Source: a virus
Strand: one strand, 5' to 3'
IMG/VR virus record: IMGVR_UViG_3300031841_001748
Span: 1-25,161 of that record
Length of the DNA stretch: 25,161 bases
This document shows positions 1-7,821 of this stretch, in pieces. The notes beneath the pieces were generated by a model. That model saw nothing but the letters and a program-made list of their open reading frames with translations, did not search any database and was not told the origin of the DNA. The position numbers and the translations under genes were made by a program. How positions within the stretch are numbered: the first letter of the stretch is position 1; every line of letters begins with the position of its first letter.

Positions 1-2
1 TC

Positions 3-3000
3 TCGCGTACGGAACGCCAGAAAAATGATATTGACTCGTCTTGGTACAACATGCTATACGATACGCAAGACCCAGAGCTCGCGCAGTTTGGGCGGGATCT
101 TGTTACAAACACTGTCGTATCAACTGGATTTGCCCCGGGACCTAATTCAATCTTCGATCACATCCCTGTGGAATTCCTCGAAGAGATTGGTGTCGGCAGT
201 GCTCTCCATACTGAAGTCATGGGTAGGGATATGGCGTCACTTGCTGATTTCTCTACTGAGGACTTTGTTCTGAACTACGGTACACACACCTTCGGTGGTA
301 AGCATTTGTTCCCAACAATCTCTGACCCACTGACTGATACACACAGCGACAAGAACAACGACAGTCAGTACCTTGTAGCAATAGATGTTAACGGAGTAAA
401 GACTCTGTTCACTAAGGTAGCAAGCAAGGACGGGCTGAATACCTACCAGAGAGTCAATACCATGGGTGTTCAGAACGCTTTGTATGAGGGTAACCTGAGA
501 GGTAACAACAACAAGAGCTTGGTGCATACACACACAGGGCTCAATCAGAGTAGAGCAATTGATGGATCTAGCCAGATGAACCCACCAGTTGGTAAGTCTA
601 TAGATGCACAGGTTGCTAAGCTGATGGGTGCCTTTGAGAAAGCAGGTGTAGAGGTAGAGTTCAAGTTTGCTACACTCCCTAAAGGAGTCAAGGGTCAGGT
701 GCAGGGTAGCCAGATTACAATTGACCCAGAGCAGATGACTGGGGATACAGTGTATCACGAGTTTGCTCACATCCTCATCGATCGTTTGCCTGCAGAGGAT
801 GTAGCTAGATACGCTAGAGAGATAGCTGATACATACCCAGAGCTTGCTATGTCAGTCAAAGCCAAGTATGGTGAGTTGACAGATGAGCAGTTTGCAAAGG
901 AGTTGCTTGTTACAGCTATTGGATTGGAGGGTGCTAAGATTGAACGTAAGCAGCCCACCAAGATACAGAGTATCATCAACCGCATCCTCCGTGCTATAGG
1001 TAAGCTGTTTGGTATCCAGCCTAACATAGCAGCACAGCTCGCAGAGGATCTGTTTGCTGGTGAGATTAGACAGGAGATAGCAGAGGGGCAGTTCAACCCC
1101 ATGGTTCAGATGTCAAAGGACATTAACCAGAGAGTACAAGACACAGCAGTAGAAGCTAGAATCTCAGTTGAAAGAGAGATAGCTCGTATCGAGCGTATGG
1201 GTAAGGAGGCCAGCAAGCAAGACTTGATACTCCTTAAAGACCTGCGTAAGAAGCTTACCAAGATCAATGACATAGCTGATGAGCTTGATGCCTTCCTCTC
1301 GTTCCAGCAGTTTGCTACTATACAGACAGCAAAGGCTAAGCGTCTGTATGCAAAACTGCAGCAGTACAAGAACAAGCAGCTGACAAAGGAGGAAGCTAGA
1401 GAGTTGCTCAACGAAGCTAACGAGTTGAAGTATATCCTGGATGGGTTGTTCAATACAACTAATCAGGATAGTATGATTAATAAGATGCGTCGTGCACTGA
1501 AGGAAGAACGTGCTCTTTCAGAGCCGGATGATGCCAACAGATTTGATCGCATACTTGTCAGACTAGATAGGGACTTTACTAGTCTTTTGGATATTGATGC
1601 TGACTATGCAGATACTATAGCACCACTTGTTGCTGATGCTCTGTACGAGTACGGTGATGAGGGAGCTGTAAACAGTCAGATTGATGACCAGATCAATCAG
1701 CTCCGCAAAGCTATGGACGAGGGTATCTATGATGTATCTGGTACAGGATACGCTGTAGGTAGATTCAATCCTATGCGTGTAGGAGAGTTCTTCAATAGAG
1801 AGCCTGAGATCAAGAAGGTCTTCCGTAACAGACAGGCCATCACAGAGCGAGTTGGGGAAGAAGGATTCAAGAAGGCTATTGTAGAAGCCAAGATCGAAGC
1901 ACTGAAGAATAAGAAGGTTGGTAGAAAGCAACTCGTTGAGGAGCTTACCAAAGCACACAGACAGAAGTCTTTGTTCTCTGCAATGCTCGACCCACTCGTA
2001 TACTCTAACGAAGCTAACCTGCAGCTCTTCACCAATGCAATGCGTGAAGCTAGAACCAATGCAAACAATCGTACGATCAGTATGATTCAGGAGGCAGAGG
2101 AAGCTTACAACAAGATCGTTGCATTCAAGGGCACACAGGACGACGTTGCTAAGCTCAACGAGGACATCCTTACAACTGTGGAGTTGACCAGACCTGATGG
2201 TAGTACAATCCAGGTTCTGTCTCTTGTGCAGATGTATGATACTGATGCATTCTATAAGGCACGTAACCAAGCTATGCGTGAGGCAGCTGAGGAGTTTGGG
2301 ATGCCAGACCCTGCAGACATAGCTGCTATCAACCAGTGGAAGTATGATAGACGTGGGAATAAGAGTGCTAAGTACAAAGGATACCTCGCTAGTATAGCTA
2401 GATGGGAGTCAGAGAATACTGTTGAAGATCCAGGAGGACCTAATAGGAAGAGTGCAAGAGAGAAGTTTGTAGCCCTCAAGACAGGTGAGAGTCAGCTCAT
2501 TGCAAAGGTTGAGCAGCTTGAGATGGAGGATGCAGAACAGATGGGAATGAGAGGATACTCTACTGTAGCATCTGACTTGGCCATAGCTAGAGCTGAGCTT
2601 AGAGAAGTACAGGAGGAGATCAGTAGAGTCAGCTACCGTGGTAGACTTGTTGGTAACCTTGCTGTTCCAAATGACAGCTACCTCAGCGATAAGTATGAGC
2701 GCATACAAAACACACCTGAGCTGCTTGAGTACTACAACTACATCAAGGATCTGTACTTCGAGAAGCAGAGAATCGTAGGTAAGAACAGACTGTTCACCAA
2801 TGCATGGGATGATTACTCCTACACTATGCCGTCTATTCGTAAAGAGAGTTACGATAGAATGAAGCAGGATGGTGTAACAGCTACCATAAAGGATGCAGTT
2901 GTGGAAGGTGTAACTAGACAGGATACCGACACTCAGTTCGGTGCAGTCACTGACCACACAGGTGAACCACTGAAGTCTATCCCTGTATACTACACGAACC

Positions 3001-4583
3001 TTGTAGACCAGGCTGATGTAAGTAGAGACGTAATGAGTAGCATCATCCAGTTTGGACAGATGGCTCACCAGTACGAGGAGAAGTCTAAGATCCATGGCTT
3101 GGTCAATGCTATGACTAACCTCCATGAGAAGAGACAGACACTCTACGAAGAGAGTGGTATACCTGTAACAGATACCATTGCTAGTGGGGTCAAAGGAGCA
3201 GAGGAGTATATAACTAAGTCTATGCCAGAGGGGGATAGAACATTCAAGCATCTCCAAGACTTCATCAACAAGAACTTCTATGGTAAGTACGAAGTGACAG
3301 GTGCATTGGCGGGTGGTGTCTCAGGTCAGAAGCTTGCAGACAGAGCAGTTGGTTTGACTGCATTGAACAGCCTTGCATTCAACTTCCTGCAGATTGGTAA
3401 CCAGGCTATCCTTGATAACCTGATGATTGCTCAGGAAGCAGGAGCTGGTGAGTTCTTCACTAGAGAAGACAGGAAGTGGGCACTCAGCACATACTTGTCA
3501 GAGAAGGGTGCGATAGGTGATACTACAGCCTTCGCCAACAAGAGCAAGCTTGGTATGGCTATGCAGATGTTTGATGCTATGTCAGACATAACTGATAGTC
3601 TTGGTAAGAATATCACAGGCTCAGCAGCGAAGAAGCTCTTCCAGTCTGACTGGGCATTCGGAATGCAGCAGGCTGTGGAACACCAGACTACAGCAACCAA
3701 GATGCTTGCACTCATGCATGCTACCAAAGGCTTCGTAGATGCAAACGGTAATCCTATTGAAGGTAACCTGTGGGACAACCTGATTGTAAAAGACGGTAAG
3801 CTGATTGTCAATCCTGATATAGCTAACTTCAGTATCGCAGCATTCACTGCAAAGCTTGCAGGTATCAACAGACGTACGAACCAGATCAAGGGTAGCTTCG
3901 ATGCATCAGCAGCGAACTCCACAATCATGGGTAAGTTGATCCTCCTGTTTAAGAACTACTTCGTTCCATTCTACAGACGTAGACTTGGTCATGGTGAGAA
4001 CTACCACGTAGACCTTGAGCTTGGTGGTGTGACTAGAGGATTCTACACTACGTTCTTTGGGTATCTCAGCTCAGTGATGGCAAACGGTGGACAGTTCCAG
4101 AAGGTATATGCTAACCTGTCAACAGTAGATAAGCGCAACATGCGCAGAGCTTTGCTTGAAGGAGCATATGTAGTAACCGCCATGGCAATACACGGGTTGC
4201 TCTCTAAGATGTTGGATGACGACGATGACAACAACTACTTCGTAGCATTCGGTGCATACCAAGCACGTAGACTGCAGACAGAATTGTTGTCACTCCTGAA
4301 CCCAGCAGAGACCATCCGTATGTTTAAAGCACCGATGGCAACAGCTAACCACATGGAGAGATACTGGGACTTGATTACTCAGTTCTTCGTAGAGTTTGGT
4401 CACTTTGCATCGTTCGGATTGATAGGTGATGAAGAGGACTTGATACAACAAAGAACTTCATCCTGGGCAGAGAAAGGAGAGCGTAAGGTGACTGGTAGAA
4501 TCCGCAAGGTTGTACCATTCGTCAACGGATTCAAGACCCTTGACTCTGAGAATGTGGAAGACAGATTGAGATTCTTCGACTAA
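3..4583 (+). CDS. Large polyvalent phage protein with zincin metallopeptidase motif (5' partial)
   Basis: The reading frame is open from the left edge, so the true start lies outside the window; the first internal Met is at 51 and residues here are counted from it. At least 1,510 residues are visible, ending in TAA. Residues 236-240 are HEFAH, an HEXXH zinc-binding motif, and E284 in KELLVTAIG is a plausible third ligand, so a gluzincin-like peptidase domain is likely. A long charged helical stretch follows (about 350-480). The C-terminal third has hydrophobic segments (about 1100-1125 and 1373-1386), then an Asp-rich run near 1389. Giant multidomain proteins of this style occur in podoviruses and crAss-like phages and are usually virion or ejected proteins; a virion role here is inferred. 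No RNA polymerase catalytic motif was seen. It is the first of four plus-strand genes and probably belongs to the late operon. Confidence 0.8.
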   Translation, partial: SRTERQKNDIDSSWYNMLYDTQDPELAQFGRDLVTNTVVSTGFAPGPNSIFDHIPVEFLEEIGVGSALHTEVMGRDMASLADFSTEDFVLNYGTHTFGGKHLFPTISDPLTDTHSDKNNDSQYLVAIDVNGVKTLFTKVASKDGLNTYQRVNTMGVQNALYEGNLRGNNNKSLVHTHTGLNQSRAIDGSSQMNPPVGKSIDAQVAKLMGAFEKAGVEVEFKFATLPKGVKGQVQGSQITIDPEQMTGDTVYHEFAHILIDRLPAEDVARYAREIADTYPELAMSVKAKYGELTDEQFAKELLVTAIGLEGAKIERKQPTKIQSIINRILRAIGKLFGIQPNIAAQLAEDLFAGEIRQEIAEGQFNPMVQMSKDINQRVQDTAVEARISVEREIARIERMGKEASKQDLILLKDLRKKLTKINDIADELDAFLSFQQFATIQTAKAKRLYAKLQQYKNKQLTKEEARELLNEANELKYILDGLFNTTNQDSMINKMRRALKEERALSEPDDANRFDRILVRLDRDFTSLLDIDADYADTIAPLVADALYEYGDEGAVNSQIDDQINQLRKAMDEGIYDVSGTGYAVGRFNPMRVGEFFNREPEIKKVFRNRQAITERVGEEGFKKAIVEAKIEALKNKKVGRKQLVEELTKAHRQKSLFSAMLDPLVYSNEANLQLFTNAMREARTNANNRTISMIQEAEEAYNKIVAFKGTQDDVAKLNEDILTTVELTRPDGSTIQVLSLVQMYDTDAFYKARNQAMREAAEEFGMPDPADIAAINQWKYDRRGNKSAKYKGYLASIARWESENTVEDPGGPNRKSAREKFVALKTGESQLIAKVEQLEMEDAEQMGMRGYSTVASDLAIARAELREVQEEISRVSYRGRLVGNLAVPNDSYLSDKYERIQNTPELLEYYNYIKDLYFEKQRIVGKNRLFTNAWDDYSYTMPSIRKESYDRMKQDGVTATIKDAVVEGVTRQDTDTQFGAVTDHTGEPLKSIPVYYTNLVDQADVSRDVMSSIIQFGQMAHQYEEKSKIHGLVNAMTNLHEKRQTLYEESGIPVTDTIASGVKGAEEYITKSMPEGDRTFKHLQDFINKNFYGKYEVTGALAGGVSGQKLADRAVGLTALNSLAFNFLQIGNQAILDNLMIAQEAGAGEFFTREDRKWALSTYLSEKGAIGDTTAFANKSKLGMAMQMFDAMSDITDSLGKNITGSAAKKLFQSDWAFGMQQAVEHQTTATKMLALMHATKGFVDANGNPIEGNLWDNLIVKDGKLIVNPDIANFSIAAFTAKLAGINRRTNQIKGSFDASAANSTIMGKLILLFKNYFVPFYRRRLGHGENYHVDLELGGVTRGFYTTFFGYLSSVMANGGQFQKVYANLSTVDKRNMRRALLEGAYVVTAMAIHGLLSKMLDDDDDNNYFVAFGAYQARRLQTELLSLLNPAETIRMFKAPMATANHMERYWDLITQFFVEFGHFASFGLIGDEEDLIQQRTSSWAEKGERKVTGRIRKVVPFVNGFKTLDSENVEDRLRFFD

Positions 4584-4619
4584 GCGTAACCTTTACATAA
4601 GCGTTCCCGTATAGGGGGT

Positions 4620-4778
4620 ATGGTTAACGGATTGACATACCTCATGAACTTGCTCAGCTTGCTGGGTGCGTACGGATGCGAAGTAAACAAGTCTAATGCT
4701 TGTTATGACTACAACCTTGACGGTATCATAGGATCAGCTGATCTGTTGGTGATGCTCGCTGGATTCCCATACGGATGA
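4620..4778 (+). CDS. Dockerin/EF-hand-like mini-protein A
   Basis: This 52-residue protein has one 12-residue calcium loop at residues 30-41 (ligand positions D30, N32, D34 and D41, with G35-I36). A hydrophobic leucine-rich helix precedes it (about 5-17) and a second helix (ADLLVMLAGF) follows. That is the loop-plus-helix unit of type I dockerins. Cys20 and Cys28 could form a disulfide. The stop overlaps the next start as ATGA, so the two genes are probably translationally coupled. A run of AGGGGG lies directly before the ATG, too close to act as a normal ribosome site; Met9 (4644) is an alternative start. It sits 36 nt after the giant gene and is probably a late protein. Function is unknown; calcium binding is inferred from the loop. 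Confidence 0.7.
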   Translation: MVNGLTYLMNLLSLLGAYGCEVNKSNACYDYNLDGIIGSADLLVMLAGFPYG

Positions 4779-4987
4779 ACTGGAGCAACTACATAATGGA
4801 TTTGTTGTTGCTGCTCACAGCACTGGGTCTCCCAGACCTAGACCCTAACTCTGATGCTGCGCAGTTTGACTTCAACGGTAATGGTGTAATTGACACAGCG
4901 GATTTTATCCACATGTTGTCCCTCCAACCCCCTATCACTGAGGAAACCACCATATATTGCAACAGTCATGAAAACACAAGTCGTTAA
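4775..4987 (+). CDS. Dockerin/EF-hand-like mini-protein B
   Basis: This 70-residue protein is a paralogue of its upstream neighbour. Both have Y-[LI]-M-[ND]-LL-x-LL-x-A-x-G in the first helix and D-[YF]-N-x-[DN]-G-[IV]-I-x-x-AD in the loop. The calcium loop runs from residue 32 to 43 with D32, N34, N36 and D43. The helix after it is shorter, and residues 52-70 form a polar tail that is probably disordered. The ATG overlaps the preceding stop (ATGA); Met8 (4796) is an alternative start. The 3' end overlaps the next gene by 20 nt. There is no signal peptide or lipobox, so it is not obviously exported and may be virion-associated or cytoplasmic. The family match rests on the loop pattern and the paralogy only. 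Confidence 0.7.
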   Translation: MNWSNYIMDLLLLLTALGLPDLDPNSDAAQFDFNGNGVIDTADFIHMLSLQPPITEETTIYCNSHENTSR

Positions 4988-5186
4988 AGTAGTGTGCTCC
5001 AAGGACCTGAGGTTTATACACATCGACGCTGGTATGAATGCTGAGGGGGTGCAGCGTATCTCCACAGAGACCAGTGAAGAATCAGTTATTCACCACTACC
5101 TCTCTCCTGCAGTAGACGAGGAAGTAAGGACGCAGTTTCCTGAGCTTAGGAATGCAGCGCTCCGAGTAGAATTTACTTTCGTGTAA
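4968..5186 (+). CDS. Hypothetical small protein, last gene of the plus-strand block
   Basis: This 72-residue protein is not recognised. It starts at MKTQVVKVV, overlapping the previous gene by 20 nt; the frame stays open upstream to 4890, but that part lies inside the EF-hand gene and looks non-native. The sequence suggests a small alpha/beta fold: an N-terminal strand (VVKVVCSK), a second strand (RFIHIDA), an acidic helical middle and a terminal strand (LRVEFTFV). There are no transmembrane segments or catalytic motifs. It ends 16 nt before the bidirectional terminator and is probably co-transcribed with the giant protein and the two EF-hand genes. Confidence 0.6.
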   Translation: MKTQVVKVVCSKDLRFIHIDAGMNAEGVQRISTETSEESVIHHYLSPAVDEEVRTQFPELRNAALRVEFTFV

Positions 5187-5202
5187 AGAGCACGTGGTAA
5201 AA

Positions 5203-5226
5203 AAGGGGGACTCAATGGTCCCCCTT
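5203..5226. terminator. Bidirectional intrinsic terminator between convergent gene blocks
   Basis: AAGGGGGAC and GTCCCCCTT form a perfect 9-bp stem around a six-base loop (TCAATG). On the minus strand the stem is followed by a T/A tract (TTTTTTACC), as in an intrinsic terminator; on the plus strand it is followed by CCTCTTTCG, a weaker tract. It separates the plus-strand late block from the minus-strand array. The TGA stop of the DUF1599 gene lies in the loop. Confidence 0.85.
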
Positions 5227-5571
5227 CCTCTTTCGTGCTATCTGTAATAGTACTAGATATCCAATCAAATCTTGCACCGAGTCCTCAGTATCTCTAGTGA
5301 TACCACTGTTCTTGATGCGGTTTATCTTGTCATCTATCCGGACGCAAAGCGACTCGACTGCATCTGCTCGAGAGAACAATCTAAGCGGGTTCAATGCAGA
5401 ATCTCCGTAGGCTGTATTCTTCTCCTCAAGCATTGTTAAGATGCCGTCCAAAATATACTTTACTTCTTCTATTGTGTCAAGATCTTCTTCCTTGATTTTT
5501 AATCTATCCAATGTACTAGTAGGGGACTTAAAGTACCCCTGTTCATCCTGGAACCAAATGCCGTCGCTCAT
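5212..5571 (-). CDS. DUF1599-type protein (nucleotide modification associated domain 1)
   Basis: This 119-residue protein carries the DUF1599 pattern in its second half: KNTAYGDSALNPLRLFS at about 51-67, then a helix with DDKINRIKNSG and a final helix with DSVQDLIGYLVLL. The family is common in phages and has been linked by genome context to nucleotide or base modification; its MazG-like all-helical shape suggests nucleotide handling, but no activity can be read from the sequence. The N-terminal 30 residues appear specific to this phage. Its start overlaps the uracil-DNA glycosylase gene by 29 nt, and it is the last gene of the minus array, with its stop inside the terminator loop. The family call is good; the function is open. 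Confidence 0.75.
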   Translation of the reverse strand: MSDGIWFQDEQGYFKSPTSTLDRLKIKEEDLDTIEEVKYILDGILTMLEEKNTAYGDSALNPLRLFSRADAVESLCVRIDDKINRIKNSGITRDTEDSVQDLIGYLVLLQIARKRKGDH

Positions 5572-6295
5572 CTTTAACTAGGTTTAGAAAGTCAATAGGA
5601 GTATCAAGATACTGATTAATCTTGAGAAAATGATTACACCCGAAGAACCCAGACTTACCACCTGAGTATGCTTCTGCCGCAGGATGCGGTGCAGTCAGGA
5701 TGTAATGTGATGTATCCCGCTCCTCAGGGAACAGAGACATCACTGGTTCAGGGGACTTCACATAGCAGCTAGCAATCAAGTTGGCTGCATCCTTACCCCA
5801 ACCAACGAACACAATGTTCCTGTGGTTGGCTATGATGCGCTTGATCACTTGCTCAGTAAATCCCTCCCATATCTTCTTGTGTGAGTTAGGCTGCTTCTCA
5901 CGCACAGTCAATGACGTGTTGATGAGTAGCACTCCCTCCTTTGCCCAATGCTCTAGGGTTGTGTCAAAGTCTGGTCTGACAGTCATGCCATAGCTGTCGT
6001 ATAGTTCTTTGACAATGTTCCTTAAGCTTGGGGACATCTTACCATTGTTAGTAGCGAAGGCTAGTCCAGTAGCTATCCCGTTATGATACGGGTCCTGTCC
6101 TAGTATAACAACCTTGAGATCATGGAACTGCGTAAGCTCGAAAGCTCTGAACACGTCACCTGGAGAGGGGTAACACCTGCTGTTAGCATATTCAGTCTTA
6201 AGAGCTTCACGCAGAGCCATGAATCTCTGGCTGTCAAAGATTGGCTTGAGGACCGGCCACCAGTCCCCAAGCTGTTCTTTAATCTTGTCGTTCAT
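5543..6295 (-). CDS. ung: Uracil-DNA glycosylase, family 1
   Basis: This 250-residue enzyme removes uracil from DNA. It has the water-activating motif GQDPYH at residues 66-71 (Asp68), the uracil-pocket stretch LLINTSLTVR around 123-132 (Asn126), and the C-terminal motif with catalytic His204 followed by GFFGCNHF. The usual HPSPLS is HPAAEA with a glycine-rich insert (YSGGKS), so the leucine that normally wedges into the helix is not conserved here; I recall this variant in some Bacteroidota enzymes, but have not checked. Length is normal for the family. It joins the upstream gene by an ATGA overlap and has an AAGG ribosome-site-like sequence before the ATG. A phage repair role, or destruction of uracil-containing DNA, is plausible. 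Confidence 0.93.
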   Translation of the reverse strand: MNDKIKEQLGDWWPVLKPIFDSQRFMALREALKTEYANSRCYPSPGDVFRAFELTQFHDLKVVILGQDPYHNGIATGLAFATNNGKMSPSLRNIVKELYDSYGMTVRPDFDTTLEHWAKEGVLLINTSLTVREKQPNSHKKIWEGFTEQVIKRIIANHRNIVFVGWGKDAANLIASCYVKSPEPVMSLFPEERDTSHYILTAPHPAAEAYSGGKSGFFGCNHFLKINQYLDTPIDFLNLVKDERRHLVPG

Positions 6296-7065
6296 ATTAC
6301 CTTATTTCTGGGAGCATAGTACTCTCTGTCAAAGATCTCAATGTCAAGGTTGGGCATGCTGTGTAGCTCTGCATCAGCAGGTAGCTTCACATCTAGCTCT
6401 TCCTCAAGTTGATCTCTTAGACTGGGAGCCTGAAAGAGAATCTTCCCAGTGTGTCCATCGATGTCGAAGTCATGAAATTCTAGTATTCTTAGTTTCCATA
6501 TGTCGTCTATCATTGAGTATTTTCCTTCTTTGTATGCTTGGTATGACCGCTTAGCATCTTCAGGAACATCGAACACAAACAGAACGTGATAAGGATCTGG
6601 GTCCTCACGACGTCTAAAATTTCTGAACGAGCATAGAGCTGATTCAAACTTGGTAAAGGTAGACTCGCCTGAGAATCTGTACAGCAGGGCGATACAATCA
6701 TCGTCCACATCTGTAGCTATAAAGGCATTGACGAACAGTGAATCCCACAACATCAGATCTCTGTTCATACCCATCAAGGGCAGAACAAAGATGCTGCTGT
6801 CCGTTAGCCTAGCGACCGTCAGGTCATAGAACTTTACTTTACCTAGCTCCGTGTGAGCTCTGATTACATTCACGCGATAGGGAGACTTAGCACGAGGCCG
6901 TATAGTCTCACCCAGTTTGATTGTGTAATCACACTCAGGGAACGTGCAGGTGATAGATGTTATCACCCCATGAATCTCCTCTATGTCACACTTAGAGAGA
7001 TCCCCAGTCAAACGTACAGTTCTCCCACTTACAGGGGTGAATTGTATGTCCTGACATTTTACCAT
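6292..7065 (-). CDS. Conserved-looking phage protein of unknown function
   Basis: This 257-residue protein is not recognised. It looks globular and alpha/beta, without transmembrane segments or a signal peptide. The N-terminal half (about 1-120) is rich in beta strands with small hydrophobic patches. The central part contains PDPYHVLFVFDVPEDAKRSY followed by a KEGKYS helix, and the C-terminal part holds EEELD and a final SMPNLDIEIF stretch. It overlaps the 5'-3' exonuclease gene by 7 nt upstream and ung by ATGA downstream, so it sits within the nuclease and repair part of the replication operon. A DNA-metabolism role is suggested only by position. Confidence 0.75.
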   Translation of the reverse strand: MVKCQDIQFTPVSGRTVRLTGDLSKCDIEEIHGVITSITCTFPECDYTIKLGETIRPRAKSPYRVNVIRAHTELGKVKFYDLTVARLTDSSIFVLPLMGMNRDLMLWDSLFVNAFIATDVDDDCIALLYRFSGESTFTKFESALCSFRNFRRREDPDPYHVLFVFDVPEDAKRSYQAYKEGKYSMIDDIWKLRILEFHDFDIDGHTGKILFQAPSLRDQLEEELDVKLPADAELHSMPNLDIEIFDREYYAPRNKVI

Positions 7066-7820
7066 AGCTCTTCCTCTTTCTGTAAGGTATCAACTTCTAG
7101 CGAAGGAAGCAACAATTCTGTCTCACGTTCTACATCTTCAGGTGTCTTAAGCAAGTACACCAGTCTAAATGTTTCGTGGAACTTCATGATGCCATCCACC
7201 ATGCCGAACTTCTCTACATACTTCTTAAGAGCAAAGCCCTCGAAGTCATTCTTCCGGTTCTTCAACCAGTTGTCAGAAGTCTTTTCGCCGACACCAGGAA
7301 TGCCTTGGATGTTGTCAGTACTATCACCCATCAGCACCTGCTTCCATAGGAACTTCAGTGCCTCATCTGGGGTAGTATGAAGGAACTCATCCTTCTGATA
7401 GTTGTAGTGCATGCCTACGCATTGATACAAGACGTCCTTATCTGGTGAACAGATAATAGTAGAGCGCTTATCCGTATACGAATAGTAGCTCACTAGGTCG
7501 TCTGCCTCAAAGCCGGGTACACCCCAGAAGTTATACCTCTGAACCATGTACTCACGTATGGCACTAAACACAATAGGCTTGGGCCTACCCTTACGATTAC
7601 CTTTGTAATCAGGAGTAACCCCGTACCTAAAGCAGTTCTTCTCAGTAAGAAAGCCAACATACTGCGAAGTGTTGCAAGCACTAAGCATATGTGTGACTCT
7701 CTCGTCTATCCCATACAAAGCCTCCTCAAGAGTTGGCTTGTGCATCTCATAGTATATGAGAGAATCTGCATCTATCAGACAGATGTTTCCGTCTCTGGGT
7801 AGTCTCTCGATACTGCTCAT
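7059..7820 (-). CDS. 5'-3' exonuclease (FEN/T7 gp6-like)
   Basis: This 253-residue protein shows the metal-binding motifs of the FEN/5'-3' exonuclease family in order: LIDADS (D17 and D19), the substrate region FRYGVTPDYKGNR, FEADDLVSYY, SPDKDVLYQC, and GDSTDNIQGIPGVGEKT, whose second part is the helix-hairpin-helix-type H3TH DNA-binding element. Such enzymes remove RNA primers and 5' flaps and supply ends for recombination. Here it complements PolA, which has no 5' nuclease domain of its own. It lies one base downstream of rIIB and overlaps the next gene by 7 nt. All key acidic residues appear present, so I expect an active enzyme. Confidence 0.92.
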   Translation of the reverse strand: MSSIERLPRDGNICLIDADSLIYYEMHKPTLEEALYGIDERVTHMLSACNTSQYVGFLTEKNCFRYGVTPDYKGNRKGRPKPIVFSAIREYMVQRYNFWGVPGFEADDLVSYYSYTDKRSTIICSPDKDVLYQCVGMHYNYQKDEFLHTTPDEALKFLWKQVLMGDSTDNIQGIPGVGEKTSDNWLKNRKNDFEGFALKKYVEKFGMVDGIMKFHETFRLVYLLKTPEDVERETELLLPSLEVDTLQKEEELW

Positions 7821-7821
7821 A

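Noticed and set aside
25-273. A plus-strand open frame near the left edge
   Set aside because: It overlaps the open giant frame, which has the coherent protein sequence.
2409-3257. A 282-residue open frame on the minus strand
   Set aside because: It lies entirely within the giant plus-strand gene, has low-complexity Ser/Leu/Val/Tyr composition typical of antisense frames and no recognisable domain.
4905-4913. Perfect DnaA-box sequence TTATCCACA as a replication origin
   Set aside because: It is a single copy inside a coding gene, so it is easily chance; no cluster or A/T-rich unwinding region is nearby.
4838-5065. A 75-residue minus-strand frame in the EF-hand region
   Set aside because: It is antisense to three plausible plus-strand genes, and the bidirectional terminator separates the strands.
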